NCBI GenBank assembly: GCA_031397815.1
Contig: JANNMJ010000124.1
Coordinates: 1 to 32,866, forward strand
Origin: JANNMJ01 sp031397815
GTDB taxonomy: Bacteria > Bacteroidota > Bacteroidia > Cytophagales > Hymenobacteraceae
Reading direction: 5' to 3'
Length of the DNA stretch: 32,866 bases
How positions within the stretch are numbered: position 1 is the first letter of the stretch; each line of letters starts with the position of its first letter. The position numbers and the translations under genes are program-made. Below the pieces are notes generated by a model. It saw only the letters and a list, made by a program, of their open reading frames with translations, did no database searches and was not told where the DNA came from. Shown here piece after piece: positions 16,712-24,768 of the stretch.

Positions 16712-17218
16712 TCAAGGATGCTCGATTAAGCACCCCACGGCGGGCACCTGCGCCACCGCCACCGCCCGCCCCGCCACCACCGACGCCAGCGCATCGGCCA
16801 GCTCATGATGCTGCACCAACGTGCGCCGCTGACCGAGGGCGAGGTACTCGTCGTTCAGACGTCCTTGATACACTTTCTGCCCCGCCGGAGTCACAACGAC
16901 CACTTCCGGCGTGATGGTGGCGCCAAAACGGCGGGTCAGCACGTGCTGGTCGTCGGCGCGGAGCGTGAAAGGGATCCGGTAATCGCGGGCAAACTGCGTC
17001 CGTTCGGCGGCGGTGACGGCCGAATCCGGAAACACGCCCACGAATGCCACTCCGGCCCGCGCGTAACGCTCGTGGAGCGTGCGCAGCTCCAGCGTGACGG
17101 CTTGGCTGATGGGGCACGTGGGCGCCAAAAAGATGTAAACCGTGGCCCGAGGCGGCGGTACGGCGGCGGTCAGCAACCCGACCACCCAGCAAGCGAGAAA
17201 CAGAGAGAGCGTTCGCAT
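16712..17218 (-). CDS. Exported redoxin (thioredoxin-fold) partner of the copper monooxygenase
   Basis: A 168-aa protein with an N-terminal hydrophobic signal (about 4-20) and a thioredoxin/AhpC-TSA-like fold. The active site reads APTCPIS with a single Cys35 followed by Pro, instead of CxxC. A second cysteine occurs at the extreme C-terminus (Cys163 in VGCLIE). This arrangement resembles exported redoxins found beside cytochrome c-copper monooxygenases, as I recall from family context. The gene is directly upstream of that gene on the same strand, so it may serve in its copper loading, thiol protection or electron supply (inference). Confidence 0.75.
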   Translation of the reverse strand: MRTLSLFLACWVVGLLTAAVPPPRATVYIFLAPTCPISQAVTLELRTLHERYARAGVAFVGVFPDSAVTAAERTQFARDYRIPFTLRADDQHVLTRRFGATITPEVVVVTPAGQKVYQGRLNDEYLALGQRRTLVQHHELADALASVVAGRAVAVAQVPAVGCLIEHP

Positions 17219-17316
17219 AGTCCTCTAAGTTAGGCTACCGCGAAGCTGGTTACGCACTGTTTTCGCTCAAATTAACGATTTATCTAATTTGACCTGATTT
17301 CCGCCATATCTACAGA

Positions 17317-19407
17317 CTAAGCGGCCGAACCGACTGTAGCAGTTTCGCCCAACCGCAGCCGCTCGTAGGTGGCGCCTTGCGCCCGCACGCGCTTGCTCCC
17401 GCTGGGGCCGGAAAGCGGCTGATTATAAAAATCACGCGCTTTCTCGGTATCCTGCTGCTGAATATCGACCATTTCGCGGATTTCGGCGCGGAGCGTGGGG
17501 TCGTAAATCGGGAACGCCACCTCGACCCGCCGCGAGAGGTTGCGGTTCATCCAGTCGGCGGATGCGATGTAGAGCAGCTCATTATCGGGCCCGCCGCCGT
17601 TGGCGAAAATGTACACCCGCCCGTGTTCGAGGTATCTGTCGACGATAGCGCGGCTTTGGATATGCTTCGACACGTCGGGGACGAGGCACGAAATGCCGCG
17701 CACGTTCAAATCGACCTGTACGCCCGCCTTCGCGGCGCGGTACAGGAGCTGAATCATCGCCTCGTCTTGCAGGGCGTTCAATTTCAGAAGGATATACGCA
17801 GGCTTACCGGCTTTCGCGTTGGCAATCTCGGCTTTCACTAGCTCGGTTAGGCGTTCGCGCAGGTTGAACGGCGCGACCATCAGGTGCTCGAACGTCTTGC
17901 CCTCGCGCTGCCGGTCGGTGAGGAAGGCGAAGATTTGCCCGACCTCGCGGGTCAGGCGCGCATCAGCCGTCAGCAGGGCGTAATCGGCGTAGATGCGGCT
18001 GGTTTGCTCGTTGAAATTGCCGGTGCTCAGGAACGCGTATTGGCGCATCACCTCGCCCTCGGTGCGCGTGAAGAGCGCGAGCTTGGTGTGGACTTTCAGG
18101 TCCGGGAAGCCGTAAATGACGTTCGCCCCGGCTTTTTCGAGCTTTTTCGCCCAATAAATATTCGATTCCTCGTCGAAACGCGCTTTCAACTCCACTACTA
18201 CCGTCACTTGCTTCCCGGCTTTGGCGGCCCGCACCAGCGCCTTCGCGATTTCCGACTTCGCCGCCACGCGGTACAGCGTTATGGCAATGGCGGTGACGGC
18301 GGGGTCGAGGGCGGCTTCGCGGAAGAGCTTCAGCACATAATCGTAACTCTGATACGGGAAGTGGAGCATGTAATCGCGCTCCGCGATGGCTTTGAACAGC
18401 TTGCGGCGGCGGGCCAGACCGGGGTGCGCGAGGGCTGGTTCAGAGGGATACTTGAGGTCGGCGCGACCGAGGTCGGGGAAGCCGAAAAAGTCGCGGAAGT
18501 TGTGGTAACGCCCGCCTTCTACCAACTCATCGGCGCGGATTCCGGCGCGCTCGGCCACCTGCATCAACACGGCAGGCTGGATGGCGGGGTCGTAGAGCAG
18601 ACGCGCGGGGAAGCCGGTTTCGCGCTTTTTGAGGCCTTTCCGGATTTTGGCGAGCAAATCGCCCGACACTTCTTCTTCAATATCCAATTCGGCATCGCGT
18701 GAGAGCTTGATGGCCCACGCCTGCACACGCTCGTAATCGGGGAACAGGTCGGGGGCGCCGACGCGAATCACATCATCCAAAAACGCCACGACGTGCTCGG
18801 CGCCTTCGGTCGGGAGCTTCACGAACCGGCCGCCGTGCGCTTTCGTCGGCAGCTCGGCCACCACCACGCGCTCGTGGGGCAGGTCGGGGCGGCGGGGGCG
18901 AGTGAGGCGGAAAATCATGTACACCGCCGTGTCCTTGAGGAAGAGCGGGCCGGGCAATTGATCGAGCGCAACGGCTCCGGCGAGCAGCGGCCGGACGTGC
19001 TCCTGTGCGTAGCGGTTGACCCACGTGCGCTGTTCAGGCGTGAAATCGTCGTCGTCGGTGAGCAGATGAATGTGCTGCTGCGCGAGCGCGGGCAGGATTT
19101 GCTCGCGGAACGTGTCGCCGAACTCGTGCTGCAAGCGCGTCACTTCTTCCAAGACCATCCGCAGCTCTTCGGCGGGGTCGTGGGCGAGCTTGGCGCGGGT
19201 TTTCTTCTTGAGCTTCACGAGCCGCCGCATCGTCGCCACGCGCACCTTGAAATATTCGTCGAGGTTCGACGAGAAGATGGCGATGAACTTGAGGCGCTCC
19301 AGAACCGGCACGGCCGGGTTTTGCGCTTCCTGCAACACGCGCTGATTGAAGGACAACCAGCTCAGCTCGCGGTTATGAAGAGGAAAATCAGAGGCAGACG
19401 CGGACAT
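17317..19407 (-). CDS. ppk1: Polyphosphate kinase 1
   Basis: A 696-aa enzyme that reversibly transfers the gamma phosphate of ATP onto polyphosphate. The order of domains is normal: an N-terminal helical domain beginning with NRELSWLSFNQRVLQEA (12-28), a head domain, and two phospholipase D-like catalytic domains. The autophosphorylated histidine is His440 in KVHTKLAL, and the second active-site His595 lies in EHGRVYIFANGG. STGNFNEQTSRIYAD (461-475) is conserved. Length is typical. It precedes the sixA-like phosphatase in coordinate order, both minus strand; sixA is upstream with 137 bp between, so co-transcription is possible but not shown. Confidence 0.97.
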   Translation of the reverse strand: MSASASDFPLHNRELSWLSFNQRVLQEAQNPAVPVLERLKFIAIFSSNLDEYFKVRVATMRRLVKLKKKTRAKLAHDPAEELRMVLEEVTRLQHEFGDTFREQILPALAQQHIHLLTDDDDFTPEQRTWVNRYAQEHVRPLLAGAVALDQLPGPLFLKDTAVYMIFRLTRPRRPDLPHERVVVAELPTKAHGGRFVKLPTEGAEHVVAFLDDVIRVGAPDLFPDYERVQAWAIKLSRDAELDIEEEVSGDLLAKIRKGLKKRETGFPARLLYDPAIQPAVLMQVAERAGIRADELVEGGRYHNFRDFFGFPDLGRADLKYPSEPALAHPGLARRRKLFKAIAERDYMLHFPYQSYDYVLKLFREAALDPAVTAIAITLYRVAAKSEIAKALVRAAKAGKQVTVVVELKARFDEESNIYWAKKLEKAGANVIYGFPDLKVHTKLALFTRTEGEVMRQYAFLSTGNFNEQTSRIYADYALLTADARLTREVGQIFAFLTDRQREGKTFEHLMVAPFNLRERLTELVKAEIANAKAGKPAYILLKLNALQDEAMIQLLYRAAKAGVQVDLNVRGISCLVPDVSKHIQSRAIVDRYLEHGRVYIFANGGGPDNELLYIASADWMNRNLSRRVEVAFPIYDPTLRAEIREMVDIQQQDTEKARDFYNQPLSGPSGSKRVRAQGATYERLRLGETATVGSAA

Positions 19408-19544
19408 CGACGGAAGGAAGTAAAACGACTCAGGATGAGGAACGCGCCTGATACGGAAAGCTGGGCAAAGCGGCTGAAATCAGCTTCGCTTCGGGCTTCG
19501 GTCGACCGACTTGGCGCGGGCGACTCCTGAGTTATCTTCCTGTC

Positions 19545-20045
19545 TTACAGATCGTAGTTCTTCGGAAAATCGAAAAAGCCGAACTCGGCGGAATCGCGCT
19601 CCAGATTCTTCCACGAGAGCGTATCGAAATGCAGGCAGACGATGCCCGCCGTCGGCAGCTCCGGCACGAACTGCGGCGAAAGGAAGTTCGCGACGTCGGT
19701 AATCGTGTTGTTGTGCGCCACGAGCAGCACTTCTTCCATCGAAGGCTTGATGCGGCTGATGACGGCCAAATACTCTTCGCGCTCGGTGTTATAAAGGTCG
19801 TCTTCGACCAAAATCTTCGACGGATCATACTCCAGCTCCCGCGCCACGAGCGTGGCCGTGCTGAGCGCCCGCACCGCCGGCGACGAGATGATCAGATCGG
19901 GCTGACTGATTTCGCGCGCCAGCAGCTGCTGCGCCATAAACGGCGCATCGCGGCGGCCCCGGTCGTTGAGCGGCCGGTCGCGGTCGCTGACGTTGCCGAG
20001 GTCCCAGCTCGATTTGGCGTGGCGCATCAGATATAGGGTCTTCAT
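19545..20045 (-). CDS. sixA: SixA-like histidine phosphatase
   Basis: A 166-aa branch 1 histidine phosphatase (phosphoglycerate mutase superfamily). The catalytic RHAK motif is at 8-11 (His9 nucleophile), with SSPAVRA (54-60, Arg59) and the second histidine His111 in VAHNNT. Size and the RHAKSSWD start match SixA-type phosphohistidine phosphatases. Its real substrate here is unknown; SixA acts on phosphohistidine proteins in proteobacteria. It lies upstream of ppk1 on the same strand. The 5' region contains a hairpin followed by U-run that looks like an attenuator. Confidence 0.85.
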   Translation of the reverse strand: MKTLYLMRHAKSSWDLGNVSDRDRPLNDRGRRDAPFMAQQLLAREISQPDLIISSPAVRALSTATLVARELEYDPSKILVEDDLYNTEREEYLAVISRIKPSMEEVLLVAHNNTITDVANFLSPQFVPELPTAGIVCLHFDTLSWKNLERDSAEFGFFDFPKNYDL

Positions 20046-20079
20046 CGGAAATCTCTGAAAAAACGGAGCAGGAGAAAGG

Positions 20080-20102
20080 AAAAATCGCCCGGTGAGCGGG
20101 CG
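20080..20102 (-). promoter_or_regulatory. Hairpin plus U-run in the sixA leader, attenuator-like
   Basis: On the minus strand a perfect 6-bp GC stem with a 5-nt loop (20086-20102) is followed by an A and five U (20080-20084). It lies 35-57 nt before the sixA ATG, just after a TACTTTCG box (20105-20112). No minus-strand gene precedes it, so it is not an ordinary end-of-gene terminator. The stem is short. Confidence 0.4.
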
Positions 20103-20264
20103 GCCGAAAGTACGCCCAGACGCTTATGTGGGTTGTCGGACGGCGGCTTCAGCAGGTCGGCGACTCTGGCAATTGTTCGCTCGCCTTCAACCCGGCTGCC
20201 GGAGAAGCCGTAGATTGGGGCCGAATTCGTTTCATACCCCCCCACCCCTGTACATTTTTACCCG

Positions 20265-20678
20265 ATGCAGAAGATTCTTCGTTCCTCGTCTTCCCTACTC
20301 CTTGCCACGATGGTGGCGTTCATTTGTTTCCTGAGCGCCTGTAACAAGGAAGGCTCAGTTGGGGAAGCATCGTCATTGTACGGCACCACGTCGAAAAAAT
20401 GGATGCTCGACAAAGAGACCGACGCCAACAAAGACAAAGTAGACCAGCAGCTCGAAGGCGACCAGACCTTCACGTTCTTCGCCAACGGCACCTATAACAT
20501 GGCGACCGAAATGGAGACGATGACCGGCAAATACCGCTTCGACCAGCCCGGCAAGAAACTCATCCTCACTGATGAGAACATGGGCACCGACCGCGCCTTC
20601 AGCGTCACCACCCTCACCGACGACCGCCTGACGCTCACCGCCCCCGACGGTTCCGCCATCAAGCTGAAATCGGAGTAA
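20265..20678 (+). CDS. Small lipoprotein, lipocalin-like
   Basis: A 137-aa protein with a lipoprotein signal ending in the lipobox LSAC (lipidated Cys26). The mature part is about 110 residues with alternating beta-strand patterns: KKWMLDKE, QTFTFFANGTYN, MTGKYRFDQPGKKLILTD, and DRLTLTAPDGSAIKLKS. This resembles the lipocalin-like family of Bacteroidota lipoproteins (ligand unknown). A loose promoter, TTTC (20230-20233) and TACATTTT (20251-20258), ends only six bases before the ATG, which would give a nearly leaderless mRNA. A strong terminator follows. Confidence 0.7.
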   Translation: MQKILRSSSSLLLATMVAFICFLSACNKEGSVGEASSLYGTTSKKWMLDKETDANKDKVDQQLEGDQTFTFFANGTYNMATEMETMTGKYRFDQPGKKLILTDENMGTDRAFSVTTLTDDRLTLTAPDGSAIKLKSE

Positions 20679-20708
20679 AGAATCCGGCTTCCGGCTAACT
20701 TCATTCTC

Positions 20709-20752
20709 AACAAGCTCGCCCCGGTACTCTCGTGCCGGGGCGAACTTGTTTT
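20709..20752 (+). terminator. Intrinsic terminator of the lipoprotein gene
   Basis: A GC-rich stem (AACAAG and TCGCCCCGG paired with CCGGGGCGA and CTTGTT, one bulge on each side) closes on a 10-nt loop and runs into TTTT. It lies 30 bp after the stop codon. Confidence 0.9.
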
Positions 20753-20828
20753 CAGTGTAGCTTGGTTTTTCCGAATACCTTCGACCCGCCTTACCTCTCC
20801 CCCTCTCTCCTCTCCGTTGATAATGACG

Positions 20829-22076
20829 ATGATGAAGCGTTTTTTACCTCTGCTGATGTGCGCCGCGACGGCCTTCGCCCTGCCCGCTCACGCCCAAGCG
20901 CCGACCGTTTTCGACACCACCGGCGGGCGTTATTACCAGCCGGTTTTCTCGCAGGTGACGGTGAGCACGGCCACGTTTGGGCAGGCGGTCAACGTCCTCG
21001 GTCAGAACCAAACCTTGCGCCTCGACTTCTACGAGCCGACCGGCGATACCGTCCGGCGGCGCCCGCTCATCGTGTTTGCGCACGAGGGCGGCTTCGTCAC
21101 CGGCACCCGCACCGATGCTTATGCCGTGAGCTTCGCGCAGCGGTTTGCGCGGCTGGGCTACTGCGTGGCTTCTATCGATTACCGGCTCCTGTTTTTCCCG
21201 TTGAATGATACAGTAGCGCTCGGCGGGGCCGGTTTTCGGGCGATGCAGGATATGCGCGGCGCCATCCGGTTCCTGCGGGCCGATGCGGCGGGGGCGAATC
21301 AGTACCGCATCGCGCCCGATTTTATCGTCGCAGCGGGGTCGTCGGCAGGAGCGGTTACGGCCCTCAACGTAGAGGCTTTCGATGACCCTTCGGAGATTCC
21401 CGCGTTCCTCGCACCCCTCAACCTCGGCACGCTCGAAGGCACCAGCGGCCCCGCCGGGTTCAGCAGCGAGGTGCAAGCCGTGGTCGCGCTCTGCGGCGGA
21501 CTGAACCGCGTGAGCTGGCTCGCGGGCAACGATGCGCCGCTCTGCCTCGTCCACGGCACCGCCGATGCCACCGTGCCGTACGGGCGCGGCACTGCCGGTT
21601 CCGGCCTGCCGCCATTGCGCGTGTACGGCTCGGGCGTGCTTGCGCCGCAAGCCACCGCGCTGGGCATCCCGAACGTCCTCCGGACGCTGCGCGGCGCCGT
21701 GCACGTGCCCTACAACGGCAGCTCCGCCCGCGCTTTGGCTTACGCCGACACCACTTTCCGCACCGTCCGCGATTTTTTGCGGCCGTTACTGCCCGCCACC
21801 GCGCCCCTCGGCCTGAGCGACGGTGCCACCGGTTCCACCTCGGCTAGCGCAGCGTGGCCGGTTCCCGCCCGGACGGCCGTGTGGCTGCAAGCGCCTTCGG
21901 AAAAAGATTTTCAGCCCCAAGACGCCGCTCTGATCGACGCCGCCACCGGCCGGACGGTCCGGCGCTTTCGGTGGGTAAAGCCCTTACAGCCACTGGAAAG
22001 GGGTTCGTTACCGGCGGGCACTTACTTGGTGCAGCCCACGACTGGCAGCGCCCTCAGAATCGTGTTTGGAGAATAA
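20829..22076 (+). CDS. Exported alpha/beta hydrolase with T9SS sorting domain
   Basis: A 415-aa protein from ATG 20829, where MMKRFLPLLMC begins a signal peptide (cleavage near AHA-QA); ATGs at 20823 and 20832 and a TTG at 20817 are alternatives. The alpha/beta hydrolase core shows an oxyanion-hole HEGGF (85-89), the nucleophile elbow GSSAG (170-174, Ser172), a likely acid Asp246 in HGTADATVPYG and a likely His292 in VHVPYN. The last 75 or so residues resemble a type A T9SS sorting domain (AWPVPARTAVWL, LIDAATGRTV, LPAGTYLVQ). It is probably a surface or secreted esterase; the substrate is not evident. It stands alone after the lipoprotein terminator. Confidence 0.82.
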   Translation: MMKRFLPLLMCAATAFALPAHAQAPTVFDTTGGRYYQPVFSQVTVSTATFGQAVNVLGQNQTLRLDFYEPTGDTVRRRPLIVFAHEGGFVTGTRTDAYAVSFAQRFARLGYCVASIDYRLLFFPLNDTVALGGAGFRAMQDMRGAIRFLRADAAGANQYRIAPDFIVAAGSSAGAVTALNVEAFDDPSEIPAFLAPLNLGTLEGTSGPAGFSSEVQAVVALCGGLNRVSWLAGNDAPLCLVHGTADATVPYGRGTAGSGLPPLRVYGSGVLAPQATALGIPNVLRTLRGAVHVPYNGSSARALAYADTTFRTVRDFLRPLLPATAPLGLSDGATGSTSASAAWPVPARTAVWLQAPSEKDFQPQDAALIDAATGRTVRRFRWVKPLQPLERGSLPAGTYLVQPTTGSALRIVFGE

Positions 22077-22152
22077 GAAGAGAAAAGGAAGAGATAAAAA
22101 GAAGATTAAGAATCGGCGCTTGTCTCACTTGACTTGGCTATCCGGAAACGCG

Positions 22153-22160
22153 TATCTTCG
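22153..22160 (+). promoter_or_regulatory. Candidate -7 box of the 61-aa gene
   Basis: TATCTTCG resembles the Bacteroidota -7 element (TAnnTTTG with one change). TTG triplets lie 16 and 21 bp upstream. It would give a leader of about 88 nt before the ATG at 22256. Confidence 0.45.
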
Positions 22161-22255
22161 GCCGCTCTCTCAGCCGAGACAATCCGCTTCGGCCGACAAC
22201 TCTCCCGGCTGGCCCGCGTTCAGCTAGTACTACCCTCTCCATCTCCCACTTCGCC

Positions 22256-22441
22256 ATGTTGGAATACGTGAAGCTGATTCTGCAAAAGGTAAGCTTTAGC
22301 AGAATCCTGTTCGAAAAAGAGCTTCGTAAAGCCATTCGCACACTCGTACCGACCGAGCTGCTTCAGCTCCGCAATTGGTGTTATGAGCAGTTCGCCGTTC
22401 GGTACCGCGCCCTGCTCGACCGCCACTTTGCCCCGGTTTAA
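22256..22441 (+). CDS. Small conserved-looking protein of unknown function
   Basis: A 61-aa basic protein without signal peptide or membrane segment. It reads like a small helical protein: MLEYVKLILQKVSFSRILFE, then KELRKAIRTLVPTELLQLRNWCYEQF. From memory, very similar short proteins occur in Hymenobacter and relatives, which supports it being a real gene. No function is known to me. A candidate promoter precedes it and it converges on queG 44 bp away. The single cysteine (Cys42) is next to a tryptophan. Confidence 0.7.
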   Translation: MLEYVKLILQKVSFSRILFEKELRKAIRTLVPTELLQLRNWCYEQFAVRYRALLDRHFAPV

Positions 22442-22485
22442 CCCGGCCCGGCTCTAAGGACGTCCCGCGTCAGCCCCACATCTTC

Positions 22486-23463
22486 TTATTCTTCAGGCGC
22501 CCGCCATCCGAGACTCCGCACCGAGTCGCGCAGCTTTTCCACGCCCGCGCGCTGCACGGCGGAGTCGCGGAATAGCTCGGTGAAGACTTCCTGACTGATT
22601 TCCTGCCAATCGGCAGGCGGCAGGTCGGGCAGCATCGGGTGCGGCAGAAACGCCGCCTCGGAGTGCGGCCGACTGAACCGGTTCCACGGACAAACGTCCT
22701 GACAGACATCGCACCCGAACGCCCACCCCGCGAGCTGCTCGGTGAATTCGGGCGGCATGCGGTCGCGCAGCTCAATGGTGAGGTACGAGATGCAGCGCGT
22801 CGCGTCGACTTCGTACGGCGTGTGCAGCGCATCCGTCGGGCACGCGTCGAGGCAGCGCGTGCAGGAGCCGCAGTAATCGGGCAGCTCGCCGGAATCGGGC
22901 GCGATCTCTAAATCGAGAATCAGCTCGGCGATGAAATAGAACGACCCGGCGCGTGGCGTAATCAGGTTCGTATTGCGCCCCATCCAGCCCAAACCGGCTT
23001 TTTTGGCCCACGCCTTATCCATCACCGGCGCTGAATCGACGAACGCGCGCCCATCCACGGCGCCAATCCCGGTGCGGATGCGGTCGAGGAGCGCGAAGAG
23101 CTTGTCTTTGATGACGAAGTGGTAATCGCGGCCGTACGCGTACTTGCTGACCTGCGGCGCATCGGGCCGTTGCCGCGCTTCTTCCGGCGGGAAGTAGTTG
23201 AGCAGCAGGCTCACCACCGATTTTGCGCCCGGCACGAGCTTGCGCGGATCGAGGCGCTTATCGAAATGATTCGCCATATAACCCATTCGGCCGTGCAGGT
23301 TGCGCGTGAGCCAGCTTTCGAGGCGCGGGGCTTCTTCCTCCAGAAATTCCGCCCGGCTGATGCCGCAACGCATAAAGCCCAGCTCGGCGGCCCACGCTTT
23401 AATCTGGTCGGCGCGGTGCGCCAACGTGGGCGGGGCAGCGGGCAATTGCGGGGAGTGGGGCAT
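22486..23463 (-). CDS. queG: Epoxyqueuosine reductase
   Basis: A 325-aa cobalamin-dependent iron-sulfur enzyme that reduces epoxyqueuosine to queuosine in tRNA, the last step of the pathway. Two [4Fe-4S] clusters are indicated by CGSCTRCLDACP (Cys198, 201, 204, 208) and CDVCQDVCPWN (Cys251, 254, 258), with an additional Cys224. VDSAPVMD (142-149) holds the conserved catalytic Asp143. The start at 23463 gives MPHSPQLPAA; a longer in-frame start at 23514 adds 17 residues of doubtful value. There is no operon partner on either side. Confidence 0.95.
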   Translation of the reverse strand: MPHSPQLPAAPPTLAHRADQIKAWAAELGFMRCGISRAEFLEEEAPRLESWLTRNLHGRMGYMANHFDKRLDPRKLVPGAKSVVSLLLNYFPPEEARQRPDAPQVSKYAYGRDYHFVIKDKLFALLDRIRTGIGAVDGRAFVDSAPVMDKAWAKKAGLGWMGRNTNLITPRAGSFYFIAELILDLEIAPDSGELPDYCGSCTRCLDACPTDALHTPYEVDATRCISYLTIELRDRMPPEFTEQLAGWAFGCDVCQDVCPWNRFSRPHSEAAFLPHPMLPDLPPADWQEISQEVFTELFRDSAVQRAGVEKLRDSVRSLGWRAPEE

Positions 23464-23600
23464 CAGAGGTGATAAAAACGACTTCGAGTAAGCGCTTAAT
23501 TCCGGGCGCTGCAAAAGTGTTCAGCACCCCAAAAGCGTCGTTCGTGGGGAAAAAACCGGGGTTCATCGAAAATATCATGAACTAGCATATCCGACGGGCG

Positions 23601-23608
23601 TAGTTTTG
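23601..23608 (+). promoter_or_regulatory. Candidate -7 box of the DUF3078-type gene
   Basis: TAGTTTTG matches TAnnTTTG exactly, 70 nt before the ATG at 23679. No clear -33 TTTG was seen at the expected distance. Confidence 0.5.
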
Positions 23609-23678
23609 TCGCATAGTAAGGCGCAATTCACGCCGTTGCTGACGAGGTCGGTTTTTGTTCTTTCACTACTTTTTTCGA

Positions 23679-24671
23679 ATGCGTAAACTTTTTTCTCTTG
23701 CGCTGGCACTTGCTGCCGGTCTTCCCGCCGTCGCTCAAATCGCGGAGCCGCCGAAAGACCTGCTACGCCCCAAAGATGCCATTGCGGCCGATACCGTCAA
23801 GACGTGGCGTTACGGCGGTTTCGGTTTGCTTCAGTTCAACCAAACCAGCCTGAGCAATTGGGCGGGCGGTGGCCAAAGCTCGGTGGCGGTCAACTCGGTG
23901 GTGAGCCTGTTTGCGCGCTATCGCAAGCGCGAAACGTCGCTGGATCTCAACTTCGATGCTGGTTACGGCCTGTTGAAGCAGGGCGACGACCGGATGCGGA
24001 AAAACGAAGACAAGGTCGAGCTGAACGCCAAGTACGGCCGCGTGGCCTTCGGCAAGTTCTACTACGCCGGGCTGCTCAACTTCCGGACGCAGTTTGCGCC
24101 GGGGTATGATTTCCCGAACGATTCGGTCGTGATTTCGCGGGGCTTGGCGCCTGCTTACCTCACGCTCGCGGCGGGGCTTGATTACCGTCCGAACGACTAT
24201 TTCACCGCCTTCTTCGCGCCCGTCACGGGCAAGTTCACGTTCGTCACCGATCAGCGCCTCGCCGATCAAGGCGCTTTCGGCGTAACGGCGGCGACTTATA
24301 ACGAAGCAGGCACGCGTCTGGCGGCCGGAGAGAATATGCGCTCGGAGTTCGGGGCGATTCTGATGACGAAGTTTCAAAAGGACATCTTCAAGAACGTCAA
24401 CCTCCTCACCCGCCTGACCTTGTTCAATAACTACACGAACAAGGAAACCTCGAAGCGCGGAAATACCGACGTCAACTTCGATGCGCTGTTAGCGATGAAA
24501 GTCAATAAATACCTGACTTCCACCCTCTTCATCGCTATGGTGTACGACGACGACATCGACATTCCGCTTTACGAGAAGCAAAACGGCGTGCGGGTGCAGA
24601 CCGGCGCCGGCCCCCGGCTGCAATTCAAGGAAGTCTTGGGCATCGGCCTTTCGTACAAATTCGCCCGCTAA
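23679..24671 (+). CDS. DUF3078-type exported beta-barrel protein
   Basis: A 330-aa protein with an N-terminal signal peptide (MRKLFSLALALAAGLPAVAQ) chosen as the start over 23655, which adds eight residues. The mature protein begins with a KTWRYGGFGLLQFNQTSLSNW segment (residues about 42-62; the tryptophan and the NQxSLxNW pattern typify DUF3078 proteins of Bacteroidota). The remainder is a series of amphipathic strands such as YFTAFFAPVTGKFTFV and LTRLTLFNNYT, ending in Phe-Ala-Arg, consistent with an outer-membrane beta-barrel. Function in the family is unknown. It is a monocistronic plus-strand gene ending in a shared bidirectional terminator. Confidence 0.85.
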   Translation: MRKLFSLALALAAGLPAVAQIAEPPKDLLRPKDAIAADTVKTWRYGGFGLLQFNQTSLSNWAGGGQSSVAVNSVVSLFARYRKRETSLDLNFDAGYGLLKQGDDRMRKNEDKVELNAKYGRVAFGKFYYAGLLNFRTQFAPGYDFPNDSVVISRGLAPAYLTLAAGLDYRPNDYFTAFFAPVTGKFTFVTDQRLADQGAFGVTAATYNEAGTRLAAGENMRSEFGAILMTKFQKDIFKNVNLLTRLTLFNNYTNKETSKRGNTDVNFDALLAMKVNKYLTSTLFIAMVYDDDIDIPLYEKQNGVRVQTGAGPRLQFKEVLGIGLSYKFAR

Positions 24672-24704
24672 CGCGGCGGACGGCCTTTTTTTTAAGCCTT
24701 TCAC

Positions 24705-24746
24705 AAAAAACCCTGACCGAGCCGAGTGCTTGGTCAGGGTTTTTTT
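24705..24746. terminator. Bidirectional terminator between the DUF3078-type gene and pyrF
   Basis: An 8-bp perfect stem (24711-24718 with 24732-24739) is flanked by A6 (24705-24710) and T7 (24740-24746), so it can end both converging transcripts. Confidence 0.93.
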
Positions 24747-24768
24747 ATTGACTTTTCAGCGGACTTAT

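Noticed and set aside
20042..20245. Minus-strand 67-aa open frame upstream of sixA
   Set aside because: It overlaps the sixA start and leader elements, has no family resemblance and an implausible composition.
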